A stretch of 64,000 nt of DNA from Chryseobacterium sp. 6424 (GTDB taxonomy: Bacteria > Bacteroidota > Bacteroidia > Flavobacteriales > Weeksellaceae), in contig NZ_CP023540.1 of assembly GCF_003692615.1 (NCBI RefSeq), positions 1,612,001 through 1,676,000 on the forward strand. The letters are read 5' to 3'. The notes below the pieces were generated by a model that did no database searches, was not told the DNA's origin, and saw nothing but the letters and a program-made list of their open reading frames with translations. Positions 8,760 through 17,545 of the stretch are shown here, in pieces. Numbering within the stretch: the first letter of the stretch is position 1; each line of letters begins with the position of its first letter. A program made the translations under genes and the position numbers.

Positions 8760-9059
8760 TTATTCTTCATTTGTATCTAAAAGTTCATAATCTACCAATT
8801 CGTTATAGACGGTTTCCATTTCAGAATTTAGTTGTTTAATGTATTCATCGCAAATGTGAAAGTACATATCATCTTTTTTTTCATCTTCCAGTTCAAATTT
8901 TAAGAGACCTTTTTTAAGTTCTTTTATTAAATTATTAAAAATTGCTTTGACAGAATTTGGATTATCCTCTGTTAGAATTATTTCCAAAGGAGTGTCTAAA
9001 TTAAGAATTAAGGAGGTTGCTGTTGCCTCTCGTTTGATATTTGCTGTTTTAGTTTCCAT
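8760..9059 (-). CDS. Small acidic partner of the PHP-ATPase
   Basis: A 99-aa acidic, helical protein of unknown family (many Glu/Asp, no Cys, no signal peptide or membrane segment). Its start overlaps the end of the PHP-ATPase gene by 11 bases, so the two are almost certainly translated from one mRNA and probably form a complex. A regulatory or antitoxin-like subunit is possible; the sequence gives no direct indication of activity. Confidence 0.5.
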   Translation of the reverse strand: METKTANIKREATATSLILNLDTPLEIILTEDNPNSVKAIFNNLIKELKKGLLKFELEDEKKDDMYFHICDEYIKQLNSEMETVYNELVDYELLDTNEE

Positions 9060-11184
9060 ATATTTTTCCTCTTTCTCCGAAGGCTTCTTTACCTCCTTCT
9101 AATGTTTTCATACTTATTTCTTTCCAATCTAATTCATCATGAATTCCGTAAATACATTTCAATTTATTAGAAAACGGATTTCCTGTTAATGTGTAATATT
9201 GTCCTTGGTCGTGAAGCCTATATATCGAGTTGTAGGGCAAAGTTCTCACTGCAATGTTTGCGTCATGAGTCGCAATTATCACTTTTTTACCGAGCAGTGC
9301 TTTTTCCCTCAACAAAGGTACAATTACATCATTTATATAATCATTTCCTAAACTTTTTTCTGGTTCATCAATCAAGTAAATTTCCTTGTCCTCGCTTAAT
9401 TCTTTATGCAATAAGATCATCGAAGACTCTCCATTAGAAGGACTATAAGACTCATTATTCAGAATGAAATGTTTGTATTTCAAAAGTAAATCACTTACTG
9501 AATTAATTGTTTCAATACCATCGATCGCATTCAATTCTGTAATTTTCTCGAATAAATTATTATTATATAAAGATCTCTGTATCGCTATTATTGATTTTGC
9601 GAAATCTTTTTGAGGTGTTTTTCTACCTTGCTTTACTGGAGTATAAGCACTATCAGTAATATTGCCATCTTGAATTTTAAGATTTGTTTTGCAAAAAATT
9701 TCACCTTTCTCTCCTAGGCTTCCAGCGTATTCTTCAATCGGTTCAATTTGTTTACTAATATTTTGAAGAATTTTTTTTATAGTTTTTTCAATTTTTATAC
9801 GATTACTTGCGTATTCTGCAAATCCAGTTTTTGCAGGTTTTTGAGGTTGACCCGTTTTTTTTGCAATTTCTGTACTAAAAAGATTAATTATTTGATTTAG
9901 CATTTTTACACTTGTTTTCTCAATGAATTTATCTTCTGTATGTTTTTTCAATGAAAACAAAATTTTATTCAAAACTCCAATTAATTCCTTAAGCAGTTCC
10001 AAATCAATATAATCTTTTAAATTGTCGTTATCTCTAATATAAGTAAGGAAATCATTAAATTTTTGCGAAATCGTATTTAACTCACTTAATTTGCGAGATA
10101 TTATAGTATCATCTTGCAGAATGGTGTCCTTAATTTTTAGATTTTTTGAAATTTTATTTGTTTGCTCTAAAGCGAAATGTTGTTTGTATTTTGAAATACT
10201 CGTAATATCTTCTTCACTTACTTGCTTAATAAACTGGATTTCTTCTTCGCATTCATCTATATTCAATGTAGAAAAATCGATATTAGCTGAACCTCGTAAA
10301 TCAAATGCCTCGTTTAGATGTTGGTCATTGGATTTATAAACATTTGTTTTGTAACCTAAATCATTGTAATATTTTGACAAATTATCCAAAATTTCTGTCT
10401 TTCCAGTTCCTTTCGAACCAAACAAAATATTGATATCATTGAAAATTTCTAAAGATATCTTATCGGCTACTGTAAAAGGAACAAGTTCTACATTTTCTTT
10501 TGTTTTGCTATTGAGAAGTGTATTTATTGTTGCTTCATCTTTTTCAAGTAGTAAAGTAAATTGTTCAAAACTTTCGACCGGGAGCCTAAGTTCTGGCAAA
10601 TTTTCACTTTCTTTAATGTAGCTATCCCAATCATGAACATCAGAACCGTAAATAGAATTATGACCATGACTAATATAGATACCCGCAGAAATAGAATTTG
10701 TCGCTTCTTTTATAATTCTCTTTTTATTTGCAATTTGATTTCCTAAAAGTTCTAGTTCTTCATCTCCAATATTTGGTTTTTTTACAAGATAATGGGCAAC
10801 ATAAACGCAATCCAAATCATCAAATGAATCTACCATTTCCTTTATTGAGCACGTAAAAGTATCTACATTTTTTTCGGCAATCAACGCTTTAACTCTTTTA
10901 TCAAATTCCTCGTGGTTTATAGGATTGCAAATTACAATAAGGTGACCCCTTTTATCATTCTCAAAAACATCGAGTTCAATACCTGGCCATAATTGGCAAT
11001 GATCTTTGACTCCCTCCCTGAACACTTCATATTGTGTTATATCAAAGTGGTTATGGTTTGTAATTGCCATAATCTTTACATCGGTATTCTTCATTATTTC
11101 AATGAATTTTTCCGCTTCAATATTTCTTGAAGGTGCGTCGCCTGTTTTTATTTTTCGAGTATGAACATGAATATCGATTTTCAT
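9049..11184 (-). CDS. PHP phosphoesterase domain fused to SMC/ABC-type ATPase
   Basis: A 711-aa two-domain protein. The N-terminal PHP domain has its metal ligands: H6 and H8 (DIHVHT), NHNHFD near 45, GIELDV near 69, AHYL near 125, and a terminal GSDVHDW near 185. From about residue 245 an SMC/ABC-like ATPase follows, with GSKGTGKT (Walker A, near 256), a coiled middle (300-480), a signature-like PSNGESS, Walker B YLIDEPEKSLG near 608, and ATHD near 636. PHP-ATPase fusions (TrlF-like proteins in current nomenclature) are suspected nucleic-acid-targeting defence ATPases. Operonic overlap with the 99-aa gene and the location on a mobile island fit a defence role, which is inferred. Confidence 0.7.
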   Translation of the reverse strand: MKIDIHVHTRKIKTGDAPSRNIEAEKFIEIMKNTDVKIMAITNHNHFDITQYEVFREGVKDHCQLWPGIELDVFENDKRGHLIVICNPINHEEFDKRVKALIAEKNVDTFTCSIKEMVDSFDDLDCVYVAHYLVKKPNIGDEELELLGNQIANKKRIIKEATNSISAGIYISHGHNSIYGSDVHDWDSYIKESENLPELRLPVESFEQFTLLLEKDEATINTLLNSKTKENVELVPFTVADKISLEIFNDINILFGSKGTGKTEILDNLSKYYNDLGYKTNVYKSNDQHLNEAFDLRGSANIDFSTLNIDECEEEIQFIKQVSEEDITSISKYKQHFALEQTNKISKNLKIKDTILQDDTIISRKLSELNTISQKFNDFLTYIRDNDNLKDYIDLELLKELIGVLNKILFSLKKHTEDKFIEKTSVKMLNQIINLFSTEIAKKTGQPQKPAKTGFAEYASNRIKIEKTIKKILQNISKQIEPIEEYAGSLGEKGEIFCKTNLKIQDGNITDSAYTPVKQGRKTPQKDFAKSIIAIQRSLYNNNLFEKITELNAIDGIETINSVSDLLLKYKHFILNNESYSPSNGESSMILLHKELSEDKEIYLIDEPEKSLGNDYINDVIVPLLREKALLGKKVIIATHDANIAVRTLPYNSIYRLHDQGQYYTLTGNPFSNKLKCIYGIHDELDWKEISMKTLEGGKEAFGERGKIYGN

Positions 11185-11211
11185 ATTACTTTTATTTTTA
11201 ATAAAGATATT

Positions 11212-13422
11212 TTAATTACCTAATTCCAGTTGATTTTTAACCAGATTAAAATAGTCTGCTTTTTTGCTTACCAATTCTTGGTGGTTTCCCTGCTCAACTA
11301 TTTGACCATTTTTAAGTACAATAATTTGATCTGCATTTTTTACTGTAGAAAGTCTGTGTGCCACTATTATCACCGTTTTTCCTTTAAAGAAAGATTGTAA
11401 ATTATCATGAATAATTTTTTCATTTTCTGCGTCTAAAGCCGATGTTGCTTCGTCAAATAAAATGAAGTGAGGATTTTTATAAACTGCCCTTGCAATAAGA
11501 ATTCTTTGTTTTTGCCCACCTGAAATACCGTTTCCTGAAGCACCAATTTTCGTGTTAAGTCCTAGAGGAAGTTCTTCCACAAAAGACTTGATATTTGCAG
11601 TTTCTAAAGCTTTATTTAGTTTTTCATAATTAATAATTTCATCACTTGTGGCAATATTTCGCTCAATTGTATCAGAAAAAATAAAACCGTCCTGCATAAC
11701 TACACCGCAATTCTTTCTAAGATCTGTTGGAGAAACTTCATTTATATTGAGATGATTAAATTTTATCTTACCTTCTATTGGTTCATAGAATTTCAAAAGC
11801 ATTTTTATCAACGTGGTTTTACCGCTGCCGCTAGCTCCAACAATAGCAGTAATTTTTCCTTCCGGAATAAATAAATTGATACCTTTTAAAACACACGGAG
11901 ATTGAGGTCCTTCATATTGAAAAGAAACATTCTTAAAATAAATTCCTTTCTCTATTCCATTATTTTCTGTATATTTTTTGCTAAGTAGCGGCACTTGATT
12001 TTCGTGTTCTTCTTCAGGATTATTTTGCACTTCGTTTAGTCGTGCTAAACTCAATTTTGCATCCTGTAATGATCTAAAAAAATTAATGAGTTGGCTAACA
12101 GGAGAATTCATCTGACCAATGATGTATGATACACTTAAAAGTGCCCCCAACGTCATATTTCCTTTTATTACAAAATAGGCAGAGAGAAAAGTCACAATAA
12201 TGTTTTTGAGCTGATTAATGAATTCAAATCCAGAGAGTTGGATTTGATCCAATTTGAGAATGCGAATATTGATTTTAAAAAGCTTTTGCTGGATTTGCTC
12301 CCATTCTTGACGCTTAAAATCTTCAAATTGATTGAGCTTCATTTCTGAAACACCGCTAATAATCTCATATATTGAGTCTTGATTGGCACTTCTTTGTAAA
12401 AAATGATAGTAATCAAGAATTTTACGCTTTTTAAGCCAGTATAATGACCACATAACTGAAGCAATTGTCAGAAGTGTATAAACAGCAAGGACAAAAAAAT
12501 TATAATACCAAAGAACTCCAAAAAATACTGAAAAACTAACTATAGAAAAAAAAGTAACTAGACTCTGTGAAGTTAGAAAATTTTCTATCCTTTCATGATC
12601 TTGAATACGTTGGTTAAAATCTCCAATTAATTTTGTCTCAAAAAATTTTATTGGAAGCCTTAAGAGTTTTTTAAGAAAATCTGAAATGATCTGGATATTA
12701 ATTTTTGTTCCTACAATAAGCATTATCCAGTTGCGGAAAATATTGATAACAATGTTGCCAAAGAAAAAAGACAGTTGTGCAAGTAAGATGTATGTTATTA
12801 GTGATAAATTTTTTTTTAAAACACCATCATCAATAAGTCTTTGAGTTAAGATTGGAAATATTAAAGTTAATACTGTTCCAAGCATCAATAAGAAAAACAT
12901 TTGTACCATTTTTATCTTGTGGGGCTTCAAATATTTCATCAAATATTTAACCGACAATTCTTCAATTATAGGAGGTTTTTTTTTGAAAAACTCTTCAGTA
13001 GGCTTTAATATCAATGCAATTCCTTTTTCATTCTCCGAATCAGAATACCATGATTTTTTAAACTTTTCTCCTGATAATGAAATAAATCCGTGAGCTGGAT
13101 CCGCTATTCTATATTTTTTTTCTTTTGAAATTAAACTATTTGAAATATCGTACAGTACTACAAAATGGTTTTGATTCCAATGCAAAATTGCAGGTAAAAC
13201 ATCTTTTTTAATATTTTCTATTGACATTTTTAGTGCAAAACTATCAAGACCAATTTTTTCTGAAGCTTCACTTATACCCAATAATGATACTCCATCCCTA
13301 GTAATAAAACTATTGTCTCTCAAATATTGTAGACCATACTCTATACCATAATGAGATGTTATCATTGCCAAACAGGCTGGACCACAGTCCATTTGGTCAT
13401 ATTGGGGATAAAATTTAAGCAT
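11212..13422 (-). CDS. C39-peptidase ABC exporter for double-glycine peptides
   Basis: A 736-aa exporter of the bacteriocin-processing type. Residues 1-130 are a C39 cysteine protease with catalytic Cys13 (DQMDCGPACL), His in HWNQNHFVVLY near 95 and Asp in DPAHG near 115. Residues about 165-470 hold the membrane segments. The ATPase has GASGSGKTT near 529, the signature ISGGQKQR near 634, FDEATSALD near 657 and VAHRLSTV near 687. The family cuts leader peptides after Gly-Gly while exporting the core. The obvious substrate is the GG-leader peptide at 15114-15302, three genes upstream on the same strand. No periplasmic adaptor or TolC homologue is nearby, so those would be supplied elsewhere. 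Confidence 0.9.
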   Translation of the reverse strand: MLKFYPQYDQMDCGPACLAMITSHYGIEYGLQYLRDNSFITRDGVSLLGISEASEKIGLDSFALKMSIENIKKDVLPAILHWNQNHFVVLYDISNSLISKEKKYRIADPAHGFISLSGEKFKKSWYSDSENEKGIALILKPTEEFFKKKPPIIEELSVKYLMKYLKPHKIKMVQMFFLLMLGTVLTLIFPILTQRLIDDGVLKKNLSLITYILLAQLSFFFGNIVINIFRNWIMLIVGTKINIQIISDFLKKLLRLPIKFFETKLIGDFNQRIQDHERIENFLTSQSLVTFFSIVSFSVFFGVLWYYNFFVLAVYTLLTIASVMWSLYWLKKRKILDYYHFLQRSANQDSIYEIISGVSEMKLNQFEDFKRQEWEQIQQKLFKINIRILKLDQIQLSGFEFINQLKNIIVTFLSAYFVIKGNMTLGALLSVSYIIGQMNSPVSQLINFFRSLQDAKLSLARLNEVQNNPEEEHENQVPLLSKKYTENNGIEKGIYFKNVSFQYEGPQSPCVLKGINLFIPEGKITAIVGASGSGKTTLIKMLLKFYEPIEGKIKFNHLNINEVSPTDLRKNCGVVMQDGFIFSDTIERNIATSDEIINYEKLNKALETANIKSFVEELPLGLNTKIGASGNGISGGQKQRILIARAVYKNPHFILFDEATSALDAENEKIIHDNLQSFFKGKTVIIVAHRLSTVKNADQIIVLKNGQIVEQGNHQELVSKKADYFNLVKNQLELGN

Positions 13423-13591
13423 ATTTTACTGTGATAATATGGTTTTCAAATAAAACATCAATAATATATCTTTTGACTTGTTCAGCCCAAGAACTATCTA
13501 ACGTAGTGAAAACAGCTTCTTTGTTTAATTCATTGCCTTTATTTAATTTTTCAACTAAATCAGTAATTGTATTATTATTAATTAAACTAAT
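13415..13591 (-). pseudogene. Out-of-frame C-terminal segment of the oxygenase (or a coupled small ORF)
   Basis: An uninterrupted frame with no ATG runs from the 3' end of the oxygenase gene to a TAA overlapping the exporter's ATG. It encodes about 57 residues, including TITDLVEKLNKGNELN and WAEQVKRYIIDVLFENHI, which look like a winged-helix C-terminus. It is in the -1 frame relative to the oxygenase, and the switch point is an A7 run on the minus strand (13591-13597). Ribosomal-oxygenase-type JmjC proteins end in such a winged helix, so this is probably the missing tail of that protein, reached by -1 frameshifting or detached by a one-base change. Confidence 0.5.
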
Positions 13592-14685
13592 TTTTTTCCT
13601 CGAATGAATAAATGAAGTTGATTATCTATATAAAAAAGAATTTTAAAAGGATCAACAATTTTAATAGTAAAATCTTTATTATGATCTACCTTATGTTCTT
13701 TTGGAAAAGGAGGCTCCCAAAAACCAGCATTACTGTATAAGGCCATTTTATAATCACGATATGTATCTTCTAACATACTTAAAAAGTCTCTATTATTAAA
13801 ATCGCTATGAAAAAGTTTTTTAATATCCGCAAAATTTTCCAAATTTTCCGGTGGAGAAACATCCATAGGAAGTATTTCGAAACTTTCCTCTAAACTATTT
13901 ATAAGCAAATTGTCTATGATTTTCTTAGATAGGGAGCTTTCAGTATGATTATTAAACCATAACGTTAGTCCTATTGATAGCTCATCTGATTTTCCAACAT
14001 GATATTCTCCGTAAGGCATAAAATAAATATCTCCATCTTTGAAATCAAAAACATTGGCATGGTCTAAGATTTCTTCAATGTTTGTATTATTAAATCTATA
14101 CTCCGGTTCAACAATTTTTTCATAAGTTTCAACATCCCATGTATACATAGTTTTCCCTCCCTTACCTAAATGAAAATGCATAACATTTTCACCTAGCCCG
14201 TCTGTATGAATTCCTAAAGGTGTCCAGCCATAGTTTCCAATAAATATCGTAAATGTTACGCCAAGTCGTGGTATACCAAATTTTTCAGTTAAAGGTTTTA
14301 TTTTTATCGCAATTTTTTCGACCAACAATGGATTAAATTTTTCTCCTCTGTTTATAATAATTCCAAACTTTTTTCCCTCAAAAGCTCTTTCGGTCCATTC
14401 TTCAAATGTTTCACTAATATTTGGAGTATAGTTTTCAAAAAAATTTATTAACTCTTTTGAAGCAACATTTTTACCTTCAATATATAGACGAAATCCATAT
14501 TCGGGAACTTTATTGATGCTGATTAATCTTATTATTTTCATGACGTCTTCTCTCATGCTCTTAGTTTCGTTTGGTAGCATGCAATTATGGAAAACATTTG
14601 TAGTTGTTAGCATATTTGTATTTGCTAAAAAGTTATCCCACCATTTTGAATCAAAAGCATTATGAATCATATCTATTTCCATCAC
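13582..14685 (-). CDS. JmjC/cupin-type Fe(II)/2-oxoglutarate oxygenase
   Basis: A 367-aa protein with the iron-binding pattern of JmjC-like oxygenases: HTD near residues 157-159 (in TPLGIHTDGLGENVMHFH) and a distal His in PYGEYHVGKSD near 229, with a GKGGKTMYTWD strand between them. It lies inside the peptide-export operon, overlapping the upstream gene by 4 bases, so its likely substrate is the precursor peptide and its likely reaction is side-chain hydroxylation. That function is inferred from position. Related ribosomal oxygenases hydroxylate protein Arg or His. The frame ends just after an A7 run, and a plausible winged-helix tail continues in the -1 frame. Confidence 0.65.
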   Translation of the reverse strand: MMEIDMIHNAFDSKWWDNFLANTNMLTTTNVFHNCMLPNETKSMREDVMKIIRLISINKVPEYGFRLYIEGKNVASKELINFFENYTPNISETFEEWTERAFEGKKFGIIINRGEKFNPLLVEKIAIKIKPLTEKFGIPRLGVTFTIFIGNYGWTPLGIHTDGLGENVMHFHLGKGGKTMYTWDVETYEKIVEPEYRFNNTNIEEILDHANVFDFKDGDIYFMPYGEYHVGKSDELSIGLTLWFNNHTESSLSKKIIDNLLINSLEESFEILPMDVSPPENLENFADIKKLFHSDFNNRDFLSMLEDTYRDYKMALYSNAGFWEPPFPKEHKVDHNKDFTIKIVDPFKILFYIDNQLHLFIRGKKLV

Positions 14686-15059
14686 TCTATTATTGATTTA
14701 AAAAAATGTTTAATTTTAGTTTGAATTTCATTAAATTCTTCTTTAGAATTATGTGTTTGCTTTAACTTTAAATCAATCTTGGTTGAATTATTTATTTCAT
14801 TAATAATAAAATAAAGATTCTGATTATCTAAAGTATATGTGTTATCTTCAATTTTTGGGAAAGTATTTTTCAATTTTTTTATTACATCAATCTTGGAAGA
14901 TTCCCCGTACGCAAGTGAGATAGCTATTGCATCGCTTGTTTCACTATAAGAATATGTTATGCCTGTTTTTGTTACATTAGCAACCGCAATAGGCAACGAC
15001 TGACTGAATATGTTCGTGCTCATTGAATAAAATATTATAATTAAAAGTATTTTTTTCAT
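14682..15059 (-). CDS. Secreted accessory protein of the peptide cluster
   Basis: A 125-aa protein with a Sec signal peptide (MKKILLIIIFYSMSTNIFSQ, cleavage after FSQ). The mature part is about 105 residues, Ser/Thr/Asn-rich, with no Cys and no domain I recognise. It lies between the precursor and the oxygenase, overlapping the latter by 4 bases, and is separated from the precursor by a hairpin. It may be an immunity protein, a periplasmic chaperone, or a second exported product; the sequence does not decide. Confidence 0.5.
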   Translation of the reverse strand: MKKILLIIIFYSMSTNIFSQSLPIAVANVTKTGITYSYSETSDAIAISLAYGESSKIDVIKKLKNTFPKIEDNTYTLDNQNLYFIINEINNSTKIDLKLKQTHNSKEEFNEIQTKIKHFFKSIIE

Positions 15060-15081
15060 ATTTAGATTTTAGGATTTAAAA

Positions 15082-15103
15082 CCTTGAGGAATTAACCTCA
15101 AGG
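15082..15103 (-). terminator. Hairpin between precursor and biosynthetic genes
   Basis: A perfect 8-bp stem CCTTGAGG/CCTCAAGG with a 6-base loop, followed on the minus strand by TTTT. It lies between the precursor stop (15114) and the next start (15059). It probably acts as a partial terminator, giving more precursor than enzyme mRNA, a common layout in peptide natural-product operons. Confidence 0.65.
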
Positions 15104-15113
15104 TATAACCAAT

Positions 15114-15302
15114 TTACACAAAAACAGTAACAGGTGGTTGCGGCGTTTGCGGTGGCTGCGGAGAATCACTTTGCTGTTGCTGCTGCTGTTGCTGCTGTTG
15201 CTGTTGCTGTTGTTGATAGCCTCCTTTGATCATTCTTTTTTCAAGAGGAGACAAAACCTGAACTCCAAGGAATTCAGCTGGATCAAATGTTTTCTTTTCC
15301 AT
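15114..15302 (-). CDS. Double-glycine-leader precursor peptide with poly-Gln core
   Basis: A 62-aa peptide. Residues 1-28 are a leader with the classic ending LSPLEKRMIKGG. The predicted core (residues 29-62) is Tyr, then 15 consecutive Gln, then an 18-residue tail rich in Pro and Gln (SDSPQPPQTPQPPVTVFV). The Gln run uses both CAA and CAG, so it is not a pure trinucleotide repeat. The core lacks Cys and has few Ser/Thr, which makes lanthionine or thiazole chemistry unlikely; Gln, Pro or Tyr hydroxylation by the neighbouring oxygenase would fit. The C39 exporter in the same operon matches the GG leader. Confidence 0.75.
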   Translation of the reverse strand: MEKKTFDPAEFLGVQVLSPLEKRMIKGGYQQQQQQQQQQQQQQQSDSPQPPQTPQPPVTVFV

Positions 15303-15373
15303 CTTAAATAATTTAGAAAAGTTAAAATTCAGTTTTTGCTTTAAAGAAAGCGATATTTAAACATATTAAATCT

Positions 15374-15387
15374 GTATTGCGCACTAC
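15374..15387. promoter_or_regulatory. GTATTGC-GCACTAC operator-like site in precursor promoter
   Basis: A near-palindromic 14-mer, 72-85 bases upstream of the precursor start. On the minus strand it falls between a TTTG and a TATGTTTA box about 21 bases apart, resembling a Bacteroidetes -33/-7 promoter, so a bound protein would interfere with or assist RNA polymerase. A perfect version lies at 23614-23627. Confidence 0.5.
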
Positions 15388-15407
15388 AAACAAATTATGT
15401 AAAAATC

Positions 15408-17495
15408 TTAAAATGTCGATGCAGGATCTGTGGAGTTATTTAGTTTTTTCTGCATCTGCAGTTTCTTACCGCTTGAGAAATCATAACTCAAGCCGAGCAC
15501 AAACATGTTTTTGTTGTTATAAATGTTTGAAATCCTTTCATTAGATACTATACTACCTGCCAAAGTCTTATTATGATAGTGTGACGGCATGCCAATCCAA
15601 TAAAAACCAGTTGAAAACCTTAAATTTTTATAATTATAGGACGCAAATAGATGGTTTTGATTTTCATCTATACTTAAGAAAGCACCGTTAATCTGATAAA
15701 TTGGTAAATTGAAATTGTAATAAACTCCAACATTTTTAAATTGAGATGAAAGTCCAAAACTACTGCGTACAAATTCACTTTTAAACGATCGTCCATCATT
15801 AACTTTTAACATCATTGAAACAGGTTGAATAAAAGTTTTTATGACCAAAATTTGCGTTCCGAACGGCTTATAAGCGCCACTAAATTGAATTCCTTTTTCA
15901 TTAAAATCAGCATTTTGATACGTCAATGCATAACCGCTTGTTTCGGAATCCACTTCAAAAATCTGAGCAAAATATTTGTCAACGATGTTATAAAAAGCAT
16001 TCAAATTAAAGTCAATCTTTTTTCCACCATAGGAATAAATAAGATTGTTTCGGAATAAATGCTGAGACTTCAATAAAGGATTTCCACGCTGTACAATGTT
16101 AGGAACGATTTGTACCACGTTGCTACTCAACGCTGAAGCCCAAGGACTATTCGATGTATAACTGCTCGTTAACCGCAAACTCTGATTTTTTGCCAATTCA
16201 TAACTCAAAACCATTTTCGGCGTTGGTGCCCAATCGTCTTGTATAGTTTCTGCACTTTTGTTGTGGACGTTGGTTACCCCAATTCCGAAACGGTACGAAA
16301 GTTTATCTTTCTTACCCGAATATTCCGTGTAGAGATATTGCGTGAGATAATTCACAGAATATTCAGACGAACCAATCAAATTCACCAAATCATTATTTAT
16401 AAAAGTATTGGAAATTCTGTAACCGGAACTCAATTTCCCTTTTTCAAAATTATGGGTGTGTGCAATTTCCCCGACAATTCCCGTCTGCTTTGCCTTTAGG
16501 TTCATATCGTTATTAAACACATCGGTGTTGGTGGCGATATTCCATTCTCGGTCAAACTGATAAGATTTGGTATCGTAGTAGGATCCGATTAAATTCAAAC
16601 TTAACTCGTCTTTTTTACCGATATTTTTTGAGTAATACAAATCTACAGAAGGGTTCAAATAATTGGAATTGCTGTTGTGAATGGTATTATGCAAGGTTTC
16701 TGAAGCATCCTTTGTAAACAAACTTGCTCCAAGTCCTTTATTGAAACTTGAATTCAGAACCATATTAAATTTTGCCTGAAATGCATACTTTCCTGCATCC
16801 ACATTCGCATATCGTAACCCTATATTCTGATAAGTGTATCCAAAATGGTCTTTTTGCTGTTCTTCCGAGCGGTAATGACTATTGTTTAAAGAATAGCCGT
16901 AAACCTTGTCCACGATACGGTTGTCATAATCCCTCAAATTGATGGAATATTCCAAGCCAAAATCATTTTTACCTTTCGTATATCCTGCGTAAGCCGAGCC
17001 GTTTACAAATCCTGTAGTTAATGCCGAAGTAACGTCTCCACCGTAAGAATACCCAACTTCGGGATTTCTTGTAATGATGTTTACCACGGTATCGGCGCGT
17101 TGGGAATATCTTGCAGGCGGAATATCGAAATATTCAACACGAACAACATTGGTCGGTACAATGCTCTTTATTTGGTTGTCCGAGGCTTCAATGCCGTTAA
17201 TCAGAAAAAGCGTTTTTCCTCCTTTAATGCTTACGATGGTATTTGAAATGGGATCAAGTTGCAATTCTGGAAGTGTAGATAACAAATCCTTGGAATGTCT
17301 TGCTTTTTCCAATGCTTCTTTATCAAAAGTATAATTGGCATGGTCGGAAAATTGTTTTTTTCGTTGCAATTTTATAAGAACCTCTTTAATTTCTTTTGTA
17401 GTAATACTATCATTTTTATTTTGTGCTCCTACAAAATAAAAGGATGTTAAAGCACAAGGAAAAGAAATTAATTTTATAAAATTTATTTTTACCAT
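15408..17495 (-). CDS. TonB-dependent outer membrane receptor
   Basis: The frame opens at 17528, but the ATG at 17495 gives a proper signal peptide (MVKINFIKLISFPCALTSFY, cut after VGAQ), so I prefer it; the protein is then 695 aa. A plug-like region follows (KDLLSTLPELQLDPISNTI, FLINGIEASDNQI, RADTVVNIITRNPEVG), and then a beta-barrel with alternating aromatic strands. It imports a ligand powered by TonB; the ligand is unknown. It sits 18 bases downstream of a small lipoprotein gene and upstream of the peptide cluster. A decayed close paralogue lies at 50765-52530. Confidence 0.8.
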   Translation of the reverse strand: MVKINFIKLISFPCALTSFYFVGAQNKNDSITTKEIKEVLIKLQRKKQFSDHANYTFDKEALEKARHSKDLLSTLPELQLDPISNTIVSIKGGKTLFLINGIEASDNQIKSIVPTNVVRVEYFDIPPARYSQRADTVVNIITRNPEVGYSYGGDVTSALTTGFVNGSAYAGYTKGKNDFGLEYSINLRDYDNRIVDKVYGYSLNNSHYRSEEQQKDHFGYTYQNIGLRYANVDAGKYAFQAKFNMVLNSSFNKGLGASLFTKDASETLHNTIHNSNSNYLNPSVDLYYSKNIGKKDELSLNLIGSYYDTKSYQFDREWNIATNTDVFNNDMNLKAKQTGIVGEIAHTHNFEKGKLSSGYRISNTFINNDLVNLIGSSEYSVNYLTQYLYTEYSGKKDKLSYRFGIGVTNVHNKSAETIQDDWAPTPKMVLSYELAKNQSLRLTSSYTSNSPWASALSSNVVQIVPNIVQRGNPLLKSQHLFRNNLIYSYGGKKIDFNLNAFYNIVDKYFAQIFEVDSETSGYALTYQNADFNEKGIQFSGAYKPFGTQILVIKTFIQPVSMMLKVNDGRSFKSEFVRSSFGLSSQFKNVGVYYNFNLPIYQINGAFLSIDENQNHLFASYNYKNLRFSTGFYWIGMPSHYHNKTLAGSIVSNERISNIYNNKNMFVLGLSYDFSSGKKLQMQKKLNNSTDPASTF

Positions 17496-17545
17496 AATTC
17501 TAAATTTACATTTTATAAATGTAAACAATCATCTAATGAATTATA

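Noticed and set aside
15140..15220. CAG/CAA repeat as a simple microsatellite
   Set aside because: The codons alternate irregularly between CAA and CAG and sit in a frame with a good GG leader and export gene, so a protein feature is more likely than a neutral repeat.
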